Shown: positions 1 through 6,216 of the stretch, one piece after another
Layout of the letters: each line of letters starts with the position of its first letter
Position numbering within the stretch: the stretch's first letter is position 1
DNA from: Pseudomonadota bacterium
GTDB lineage: Bacteria; Pseudomonadota; Gammaproteobacteria; Acidiferrobacterales; Acidiferrobacteraceae
Length of the DNA stretch: 64,000 nucleotides
Assembly (NCBI GenBank): GCA_021794595.1
Contig: JAJYQN010000105.1
Coordinates: forward strand, 1 to 64,000
Direction: 5' to 3'
Position numbers and translations under genes: made by a program
Notes under the pieces: model-generated
The model's input: only the letters and a program-made list of their open reading frames with translations
Databases searched by the model: none
What the model was told of the DNA's origin: nothing

Positions 1-1395
1 GATTTGGCTGTGGAGGAAGACTCAGAGCTTGCCTTCCTCGATGAGCTTGGTCAGTGTTGAAATGTCTGCGCCAAAGTTCTTCTCCGGCTCGGGCTCGGCG
101 TGTTGAGAGGTGGTGAACATCGCCATGTGCTCGACTGTCCCCGGGGCGGCACGACTGAGTACATCGTCAGCCATGACTTCGCGGCGGCGAAACGTCGGTT
201 TGGCCTTGCTGTGGACACCTTCGGTGAACAGGATCTTGGCCCGTAGCGCCTCGAAGCTGTAGCCGCGCCCGAGGCGGTTCATCACCCGGATCAGGTTGTT
301 CAGGGACTCGGTGTAGGCGTTTGTGATTGGGTGCTCGAAGTAGGCGAGGATCTGCGGCCGCCAGTTCGTGAAGGCCCGGATCAGGTCGGCGAAAGCGTCG
401 CGGACACCCGGGCTCACGGATCGATACCAAGCCTCGTACCGGGCCAACGCCTGAGCGGGTGTACCCATGTCCTCGTAGACCCCGTAGAACGCTTCCTTGA
501 TTCTATACGCCTCGCCCAACTCGGGATAGTTGGCTGTCCAGCCCGAGAGCAACAGCCGCCCCTTGTCGTTCAGGTCGCGCTCGCGCTTCAAGAGCACGAA
601 GCGGTCGTGCATCAGTCCCCGGCGCTGCTTCGGCGTCAACGATTCACGTAGGCTCTTACGCACCTTCTCCACGGCGTCATTGGCCATCTTAACGACGTGG
701 AACTTGTCGATCACGATCCGCGCGTCGGGCATGACCGCCTGCACGGCGTCGCGGTACGGTACCCACATATCCATCGCCACGGTCTGGACCTCGTGGCGGC
801 CGTCGAGGTTGTCCAGATAGCCGACGACCGTCTTCTTGTCCCGGTTCGGGAGCAGGTTGACGACAGTGTTGCTGTGGATATTGGAGATCACGCAGCGCGG
901 GCGGATGAGGTGAATCTCGTTGATCCCCATCCAGGTCGGAGTCTCGAATCGGACGGTTTTCTCCAGCTCGTTCACGTAGTCGCGGAAGATGTTGCGCACC
1001 GTCTTCTCGTCGAGGCCGATGTCCTCGGCGATGCTAGCGAAGGTACGGCGCAGGCTCTGTTGGCCGATCCACTCCACCAGGCGGTCGGTCATCTCCCGCT
1101 TGGCATTGACGGCGGGAAGTTGGTCCATGAAGGTCTTGCCGCACGCTTGGCACCGCCAGCGCTGGGTGTCCACATAAATGCCAACGCGCTTGCCGTGAAT
1201 CGGCAGGTCGCGAACGAGTTGCTCGTTGCGTCCGTGGCGGAGCAGGTGATCACTGCGGCAGGTCGGACAGTGCGTAGGCGGTTGCGCGAGTTCAGTGCGG
1301 ATGTGGTAGTCGTACTCGGTTTCCTCAACCCGCAAAACTTTGTAGGCTGAGAGGTTCAGGATGTTGGTGAACATGGATTCGCTTTTCAGGACCCC
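1..1395 (-). mobile_element. ISL3-type insertion sequence, partial
   Basis: The element contains the transposase gene and runs off the left edge. Its other end is inferred at about 1390-1395, just beyond the transposase start, because the neighbouring acetyltransferase reading frame ends there only 11 bases from the transposase ATG. No matching terminal inverted repeat can be seen since the second end is missing, so the boundary is an estimate. Confidence 0.5.
22..1374 (-). CDS. ISL3-family transposase
   Basis: DDE transposase of the ISL3 family, 450 residues, which cuts and rejoins the ends of its own insertion sequence. The N-terminal part has a zinc-finger-like pair of CxxC motifs (CPTC near residue 34 and CQAC about 45 residues later), typical of the zf-ISL3 region. 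The catalytic domain shows the acidic residues in VAMDMWVPYR and RIVIDKFHVV and the late Glu in NAYTESLNNL. The frame stays open upstream to 1785, but the family start MFTNILNL fits the ATG at 1374; the upstream part is antisense to the acetyltransferase gene and has low-complexity Arg-rich composition. The gene looks intact. The far end of the IS lies outside the window. Confidence 0.9.
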   Translation of the reverse strand: MFTNILNLSAYKVLRVEETEYDYHIRTELAQPPTHCPTCRSDHLLRHGRNEQLVRDLPIHGKRVGIYVDTQRWRCQACGKTFMDQLPAVNAKREMTDRLVEWIGQQSLRRTFASIAEDIGLDEKTVRNIFRDYVNELEKTVRFETPTWMGINEIHLIRPRCVISNIHSNTVVNLLPNRDKKTVVGYLDNLDGRHEVQTVAMDMWVPYRDAVQAVMPDARIVIDKFHVVKMANDAVEKVRKSLRESLTPKQRRGLMHDRFVLLKRERDLNDKGRLLLSGWTANYPELGEAYRIKEAFYGVYEDMGTPAQALARYEAWYRSVSPGVRDAFADLIRAFTNWRPQILAYFEHPITNAYTESLNNLIRVMNRLGRGYSFEALRAKILFTEGVHSKAKPTFRRREVMADDVLSRAAPGTVEHMAMFTTSQHAEPEPEKNFGADISTLTKLIEEGKL

Positions 1396-1955
1396 TGTTC
1401 CAAGGGGCGAATGACGGTTGCTGGTACGCCCGCTACGAACACGTTGGGCGGAACATCCTTGGTGACCACGGCGCCCGCCCCGACCACGGAGTTCTCGCCC
1501 ACGGTGACGCCGCCGAGGATGGTCGCTCCGGTGGCGATCCAGACATTCTTTTGGATAACTATCGGCTTCGCTTCGATCCAGGCGCGGCGTTGCGACGGGT
1601 CCAGCGCGTGCCCTGCGGTGATGATGTTTACGTTCGGCCCGATCATGACTAGGTCTGCAATGTCCACACCGCCCATATCGTAGATGGTGCAGCACTGGTT
1701 GATGAAGACCTTGTGCCCTACCCGAATCCTGTTTCCGCCCGAGGTATAGAAGGGCGGGATCAGGCTGAAGGTCTCGTCGATACACCGGCCGGTCAATTCG
1801 CCGAAGAGTTCCCTGATCCGAATGGCGTCGTCAAGGGCAAGTTTGTTCAGTTCGGCGGTCAGGCGCATGGCTCGTGCGACGCCCGCCGCCTCCGCGATCC
1901 ACTCGGGGCTTGAAGTTGACAGACGGGTCACCAGCGGGAATTTCTCGGCATCCAT
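1386..1955 (-). CDS. Left-handed beta-helix sugar O-acetyltransferase (maltose/galactoside acetyltransferase type)
   Basis: Predicted acetyl-CoA-dependent O-acetyltransferase, 189 residues. Residues from about 75 onward show the hexapeptide-repeat pattern of a left-handed beta-helix, with the catalytic His in NIITAGHALDP and the C-terminal GVPATVIRP motif found in maltose, galactoside and NodL-type enzymes. The first 60 residues are helical and do not resemble the usual Maa N-terminus. Translation starts 7 bases after the HEPN gene, with a GAGG-type ribosome site overlapping that gene's stop, so the two are probably co-transcribed and coupled. The last residues and stop lie against the transposase gene and may have been supplied by the IS end. 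The substrate is unknown. Confidence 0.82.
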   Translation of the reverse strand: MDAEKFPLVTRLSTSSPEWIAEAAGVARAMRLTAELNKLALDDAIRIRELFGELTGRCIDETFSLIPPFYTSGGNRIRVGHKVFINQCCTIYDMGGVDIADLVMIGPNVNIITAGHALDPSQRRAWIEAKPIVIQKNVWIATGATILGGVTVGENSVVGAGAVVTKDVPPNVFVAGVPATVIRPLEQGS

Positions 1956-1962
1956 GCTGCCC

Positions 1963-2340
1963 TCATCCTCGAAATGCTAGGAAAGAGCGCACGGCTGTCA
2001 CGAACGCCTCTGTCTGTTCAACCATCTTGTTGGCATCGGCCAGATCCACAGCGTTGTCGCTGTAGTCGGCGACGTACCGGAAGGCTTCGGCGTGCTTGAG
2101 CAGGCGCCCCGCCTCTTTAGGCATCGGGCCGTCTTTCACGAGATGATCGTTAAAAGCATTGAGTACACCGCGGTGTGTCTTACCAGCATCGTACCCGGAA
2201 TCCAGCAGCGCGGTGCGGGCAGCATCGAACATGGCGTAGTAAGCGCGGTTGCAGGCGCCGTCGGCGTCGTCGCGATCTAGTAACGCTCGGGCGGATTCAG
2301 CCGCCTGAACGGCCTTGCTCATAAGGTCGTCCCCGTTCAC
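1963..2340 (-). CDS. HEPN-domain protein (UPF0332 type), probable toxin partner
   Basis: Small helical protein of 125 residues. It matches HEPN proteins of the UPF0332 type: a helix with NRAYYAMFDAARTALL near residue 33, then KTHRGVLNAF and a late RYVADY. HEPN proteins paired with minimal nucleotidyltransferases commonly act as toxins, often RNases, that the partner neutralises, in some cases by adenylylation. The canonical Rx4-6H ribonuclease motif is not obvious here, so activity is uncertain. The GTG start at 2340 overlaps the stop of the nucleotidyltransferase gene (GTGA), indicating translational coupling. It sits in the middle of a three-gene operon with the acetyltransferase. Confidence 0.82.
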   Translation of the reverse strand: MNGDDLMSKAVQAAESARALLDRDDADGACNRAYYAMFDAARTALLDSGYDAGKTHRGVLNAFNDHLVKDGPMPKEAGRLLKHAEAFRYVADYSDNAVDLADANKMVEQTEAFVTAVRSFLAFRG

Positions 2341-2681
2341 AGGCGAACGCCTTCCCGAGCAATGTTGTACAACAGGGCCGGATTAGAATAAGTCTCTGGA
2401 TGCTCCCACTCGTCCGTCCAGATCGGAAGCGGGGTGATGTTGACGCCTGTTTCAAGCAACACATCGTAGGCCACGTCAGCCAGTGCCAGCGTCGTCGGCA
2501 ACAGCCGCTGGTGTTCGCCGCGCAACAGCACGGCCACGTCCGCATCGCTGTCGGGCCGATGCGTCCCACGCGCTCGACTGCCATACAGAATTGCTCCCGC
2601 CATGTCGTAGTTGCCCGCGATCAGGCCGAGGAACCGCTTGATCGCAATCCCCACGTAAGGATCAATCGCCCGGGCGCTCAT
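2337..2681 (-). CDS. MNT-type nucleotidyltransferase, probable antitoxin
   Basis: Minimal nucleotidyltransferase of about 114 residues. The polymerase-beta-type signature is intact: GSRARG followed by DSDADVAVLL, which supplies the two metal-binding aspartates. In characterised MNT-HEPN pairs this protein is the antitoxin and modifies the HEPN partner. Two starts are possible, ATG at 2696 and ATG at 2681; the second is preferred because GGAG lies 7 bases upstream. It is the first gene of the operon and overlaps the HEPN gene by 4 bases. A promoter-like sequence lies about 30 bases upstream of the start. Confidence 0.85.
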   Translation of the reverse strand: MSARAIDPYVGIAIKRFLGLIAGNYDMAGAILYGSRARGTHRPDSDADVAVLLRGEHQRLLPTTLALADVAYDVLLETGVNITPLPIWTDEWEHPETYSNPALLYNIAREGVRL

Positions 2682-2710
2682 GCCCGATCTCCACATCCAA
2701 GTCCGCTTTG

Positions 2711-2739
2711 AGTCTAGCAGTGCACCCGACTACGCGCAA
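2711..2739 (-). promoter_or_regulatory. Promoter of the NTase-HEPN-acetyltransferase operon
   Basis: Reading the minus strand, TTGCGC (2739-2734) and TAGACT (2716-2711) are 17 bases apart, a good sigma-70 match, with the predicted start about 20 bases before the nucleotidyltransferase ATG. The -35 box touches an arm of the large inverted repeat described next. Confidence 0.55.
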
Positions 2740-2828
2740 CAGCGAAATCCGGTTTCTCGCCCCATGTAACGCACTAGGCGCGGCTGGCCGAAACACACGT
2801 AAATCCGGAAACCCGTTTTTTCGCTGTT
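2738..2828. repeat. Imperfect inverted repeat, about 91 bp, beside the TA promoter
   Basis: Ten-base perfect arms (AACAGCGAAA at 2738-2747 and TTTCGCTGTT at 2819-2828) enclose a second imperfect complementarity, ATCCGG/CCGGA. The octamer AAATCCGG also occurs twice in direct orientation, at 2745 and 2801. It abuts the operon's -35 box, so it could be an operator or the remnant of a mobile-element end. I could not fit it to an integron attC site. Confidence 0.6.
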
Positions 2829-3173
2829 ACAAGAAGACGAGAACTGGTCCGGTTCATAGGCGAGATCTCGTGTTCTCCTGTCTCTTACGGGACATACAGT
2901 AGACCGGCGCCCCCTCTTACATGGATATCGGTGTGGCAGGGCTTGATCCCAAACCGTTGCTCACCGGAGTGCTCCGCGAATGCGGTGGCGGTGAGCCCGG
3001 AGATTTGAGGTGCGGATCGCGGCATGCGGCTACATGTCGACGACTGCATATCTTCTGCCAAGCGCAGATCGACGAAAACCAGGGAATTATCGGCCCTGAG
3101 GCTTTATTGCACTGGGGCCATCCCGAGCGCGAACTGGTTCTGCCTTTCGACCTTATCCCGCTTGCCGAGGATA
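2829..3173. other. Intergenic stretch with no supported gene
   Basis: About 345 bases between the inverted repeat and the broken hydrolase gene. A plus-strand open frame at 2921-3193 (90 residues, Cys/Arg-rich first half) has no recognisable domain and no ribosome site. I see no RNA gene, terminator or other repeat. Confidence 0.4.
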
Positions 3174-3762
3174 TCAGTGCGCTCCGCACGTAAGTTCTGC
3201 GACAAGCTCGATCCCGGCAGGCCACGTCCCTAGGCCTGAGCGGTCGTTGATATGGCCCAGAGGACCCAAGACTGTTAAACGGGCGCCCCAATGTTCGGCA
3301 AAATATTCGACACGGGCGATAGAGCAAAAAGGGTCGTTCGCGCTCGCTACAACAGTACTGGGAAACGGGAGTCGCATTAACGGTGTGGGCGCAAAGCCTG
3401 CTACTTGAGCCGGGAATGTTGGGGCGCCAATGTCCGGTGGCGCGACGAACAGGGCACCTCGGACCAAACCCTTGTGGCGAAGCGCCCAGTGGGCGACAAG
3501 GCAACAACCCAAAGAATGGGCGATCAAGATCACGGGCGCATCAGAGGTCACGATGGCCTCCTGTAAGACCGCTACCCAATCGGCACAGTGGGGAGATGTC
3601 CAATTTGCTCTGACAGACGCGCCGCCAAGAGGGGTAATCCCGCTCCCAAAGTGATTGCCAGTGGTCAGGACTCGAATCATATAAGCCCGGCAGGAGAAGG
3701 GCGCGCTGATTCTCAAGCGCTTGCCCACGCCCTCCCTGAATACTCGTGTTACTCGGTCTCAT
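3174..3762 (-). pseudogene. RBBP9/YdeN-type serine hydrolase, frameshifted
   Basis: Alpha/beta hydrolase of the RBBP9 (YdeN) family, split by a frameshift. The N-terminal segment (LLLPGLYDSSPDHW, then WERDYPSWRRV) reads in one frame from the ATG at 3762. The family sequence then continues in another frame from NWTSPHCADW, through the nucleophile elbow IAHSLGC, the acidic SANDPF motif and the catalytic His of LGHIND, to the stop at 3174. The two frames meet at the TTT run at 3604-3606, where removing one T restores the family sequence. All three catalytic residues survive, so this is either a recent lesion or a sequencing error. Upstream of the shift only about 50 residues are in frame. Confidence 0.82.
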
Positions 3763-4159
3763 TTCGGGTCCCTCTTAGAGCGATAGAGAGTGAGCCGCAC
3801 AACAAATCAGTCCAACGTACACCTGCCGCCCCCGGCGTACAGAAGAACTTTGCTTGCATCCTACCGAGGCCCGGTGACCTTCACTACTCCTGACGGGCCA
3901 TCGGTAAACCCCATTCCCCGGCGCTTTGCCGAACGCTGTATAGCCATTATTGTTGCAATCCCATCTTTATGGGTGGTCCGCCCGCATCCTCTGCCCGCGC
4001 GATCATAGATGGCGATCCTTGTTGACGTATGATGGCTAGACCCGTGCTAATCTTGACGAACGCGGGATCGGGCATCGTTGAAGCGCGAAGGTCCGAGCCC
4101 CCGAGTTCTCTTAGATGCGCCTTTTCGCTATGCTCGTCGTTTAGGTTCTGGGGGATGCC
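3763..4159. other. Intergenic junction upstream of dapB
   Basis: About 400 bases without a supported gene, between the accessory region and the housekeeping block. TATGCT near 4127 could be a -10 box for dapB, but the -35 match is poor. In many gammaproteobacteria dnaJ or dnaK lies here; no trace of either is visible. Confidence 0.4.
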
Positions 4160-4957
4160 ATGAAAATTGCGGTCGCGGGGGCGACGGGGCGCATGGGGCG
4201 GGCGGTGCTGACCGCCGTCATGCAGAGCCCTGGGCTGGTTTTGTCCGGCGCTTTGGCGCGCCCCGGGAGTCCGGCCTGTGGCCGCGACGCGGGGCTCCTT
4301 GTCGGGACACAGTCGCTTGGGGTTATGGTGTCGGACGCGCCCGCCGCGGTCATAGCCGAGTGCGACGTGCTGATCGATTTTAGCCAACCGCAGGCGACCT
4401 TGGAGTATGCTGAGTTGTGTGCGGCGCACGGCAAGCCGGCGGTCATAGGAACCACGGGATTCAACGCCCAGGCCCTCGAGCGGCTCCGGGCCTTGAGCCG
4501 CCAGGTGGCCTTTGTCGTGGCCGCTAACATGAGCGTGGGTGTGACCTTGGCGCTTCACCTCCTCGCTATCGCGGCGCGGGTGGCGGCCGATGCCGATGTC
4601 GAGGTCTTCGAGGCTCATCACCGACACAAGCGCGATGCGCCCTCGGGTACGGCCTTGCGTATGGGCGAGGTTGTGGCCAAGGCACGCGGCCAAAGACTTG
4701 AGGATGTGGCGGTGTATGACCGGCGTAGCCAGCGGGCCGAACGGGTACCGGGGACCATAGGCTTTGCGAGCGTGCGGGCCGGCGAGATCGTCGGCGAACA
4801 TCGAGTGTTTATGGCGCTCTCCGCCGAGCGCCTGGAAATTGCGCATATCGCCGAGAGTCGTGATGTGTTCGCCGAAGGCGCGCTCCGTGCGGCCCGGTTC
4901 GTCCGGACCCAGGCTCCGGGCCTCTTCGACATGCAAGACGTATTAGGACTTCGTTGA
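4160..4957 (+). CDS. dapB: 4-hydroxy-tetrahydrodipicolinate reductase
   Basis: Cytoplasmic enzyme of lysine and meso-diaminopimelate synthesis, reducing the DapA product to tetrahydrodipicolinate with NAD(P)H. At 265 residues it is typical in length. The N-terminal Rossmann motif GATGRMGR is present at residues 7-14, and the substrate/catalytic signature HHRHKRDAPSGTA lies near residue 155. The start ATG follows a GGGGG-containing ribosome site. It is the first gene of the conserved dapB-carA-carB order. The usual dnaKJ neighbour upstream is absent and replaced by accessory DNA. Confidence 0.97.
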   Translation: MKIAVAGATGRMGRAVLTAVMQSPGLVLSGALARPGSPACGRDAGLLVGTQSLGVMVSDAPAAVIAECDVLIDFSQPQATLEYAELCAAHGKPAVIGTTGFNAQALERLRALSRQVAFVVAANMSVGVTLALHLLAIAARVAADADVEVFEAHHRHKRDAPSGTALRMGEVVAKARGQRLEDVAVYDRRSQRAERVPGTIGFASVRAGEIVGEHRVFMALSAERLEIAHIAESRDVFAEGALRAARFVRTQAPGLFDMQDVLGLR

Positions 4958-4982
4958 TTTCGCCGGGTCGGCCCGCTACAAT
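4954..4982 (+). promoter_or_regulatory. carA promoter overlapping the dapB stop
   Basis: TTGATT at 4954-4959 and TACAAT at 4977-4982 are separated by 17 bases. The -35 box overlaps the dapB stop codon (4955-4957). The predicted start near 4989 leaves a leader of about 95 bases before carA. Confidence 0.6.
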
Positions 4983-5023
4983 CCGTCCCCAAAAACCGAT
5001 AGCTGGTGCTGGTTATTTCAGAG

Positions 5024-5053
5024 CGGGGGCGGCGAAAAGCAGCTCCCGTTTTT
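5024..5053 (+). terminator. Terminator-like hairpin in the carA leader
   Basis: CGGGGGC (5024-5030) pairs with GCTCCCG (5042-5048) with one G-T pair and an 11-base loop, followed at once by TTTTT. It lies after the predicted carA promoter and before the carA start, so it could stop dapB readthrough and also act as an attenuator of carAB. Confidence 0.6.
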
Positions 5054-5083
5054 GTGTGTGTGAACCCTTGTGCGGGAGGTATC

Positions 5084-6208
5084 TTGGCGCATCCGGCATT
5101 GCTTGCTCTCGCGGACGGCACGGTGTTCGTCGGGGAGTCTGTGGGCGCGTTGGGCAGCGCGCAAGGGGAGTTGGTCTTTAATACTGCCCTCACAGGCTAC
5201 CAGGAGATCCTGACCGACCCCTCCTACGCGAGCCAAATCGTCACCCTGACCTATCCCCATATCGGCAATACCGGCATAAATCAGGAGGATATGGAGTCGG
5301 ATCGGGTCTACGCGGCGGGCCTTGTCGTGCGTGACGTTCCCGGTCGTTATAGCAACTACCGGGGCCAGAATGACCTCTCGGCGTTTCTCGAGCGCCAGGG
5401 CATCGTGGCCATAGCCGGTATCGATACCCGGGCTCTTACGCGCCGTCTTCGCGAAAAAGGCGCCCAGAACGCGACCATAGTGGCGGGCGAAAAGGCCTGC
5501 GATCAGGCGGTGGCGCTCGCTCAGGCACGCGGCTTCCCGGGGCTCGACGGTCTGGATTTGGCTCAGGTCGTGTCGACTCCGACCCCTTATGTCTGGGACC
5601 AGGGCCTCTGGCAGCAAAAGAGCGAGCCTGCGAGTCTTCAGGTGGTGGCCTACGATTACGGCGTGAAGCGGAATATTTTGCGTGGCCTCGTGCAGGCCGG
5701 TTGTGCGGTGACAGTCGTACCCGCGAAGACCAGCGCCGCCGAGGTGCTGGCGCGCCGACCGGATGGCGTGTTTCTTTCCAATGGCCCGGGCGACCCGAAG
5801 GCCTGTGCTTACGCCATCGAGGCGGCGGCCGAATTGGTCGCGTCCGGTATCCCGGTGTTTGGGATTTGTCTCGGCCATCAGCTGCTGGCCTTGGCCTTGG
5901 GCGGGCGCACGGTCAAGATGAAGTTTGGCCACCATGGGGCCAATCACCCGGTTTTGGATGTGGAGTCGGGGCGCGTATTGATCACGAGCCAGAACCACGG
6001 TTTTGCGGTCGACGAGGTCAGTCTCCCGAAGACCTTGCGGATCACTCATCGCTCGCTTTTTGACGGGTCTATCCAGGGGCTCGCGCATGTCGATCGGCCT
6101 GTGTTTTCCTTCCAGGGCCACCCCGAGGCGAGTCCTGGTCCCCACGACGTGGCGCCGTTATTCGCACAGTTTGCGGCGCTTATGCGTTCCACCCGCGCGT
6201 CACAGTAG
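5084..6208 (+). CDS. carA: Carbamoyl-phosphate synthase small (glutaminase) subunit
   Basis: Hydrolyses glutamine and channels ammonia to CarB for carbamoyl phosphate, the precursor of arginine and pyrimidines. The class I glutamine amidotransferase half shows the nucleophile motif [11 protein letters not shown] and the His-Glu pair in [11 protein letters not shown]. The frame is open from 5006, but the family N-terminus ([14 protein letters not shown]) fits a TTG start at 5084, with GGGAGG at 5074-5079; the resulting 374 residues match the usual length. It is followed by carB after 8 bases. Confidence 0.95.
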   Translation: MAHPALLALADGTVFVGESVGALGSAQGELVFNTALTGYQEILTDPSYASQIVTLTYPHIGNTGINQEDMESDRVYAAGLVVRDVPGRYSNYRGQNDLSAFLERQGIVAIAGIDTRALTRRLREKGAQNATIVAGEKACDQAVALAQARGFPGLDGLDLAQVVSTPTPYVWDQGLWQQKSEPASLQVVAYDYGVKRNILRGLVQAGCAVTVVPAKTSAAEVLARRPDGVFLSNGPGDPKACAYAIEAAAELVASGIPVFGICLGHQLLALALGGRTVKMKFGHHGANHPVLDVESGRVLITSQNHGFAVDEVSLPKTLRITHRSLFDGSIQGLAHVDRPVFSFQGHPEASPGPHDVAPLFAQFAALMRSTRASQ

Positions 6209-6216
6209 GGGCCATC

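Noticed and set aside
1375-1785. Upstream extension of the transposase frame to 1785
   Set aside because: It is antisense to the acetyltransferase, Arg/His-rich and lacks the family start; the transposase begins at 1374.
2738-2828. Integron attC site
   Set aside because: The ends do not fit the RYYYAAC/GTTRRRY core sites and there is no integrase or cassette array nearby.
2921-3193. 90-residue plus-strand protein
   Set aside because: No ribosome site, no domain, odd Cys/Arg-rich first half; left as intergenic.
3947-4936. 329-codon open frame antisense to dapB
   Set aside because: A shadow of GC-rich codon bias; no domain, and dapB is unmistakable on the other strand.
5018-6145. 375-codon open frame antisense to carA
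   Set aside because: Composition is His/Arg/Gly-rich without domains; explained by the carA codon pattern.
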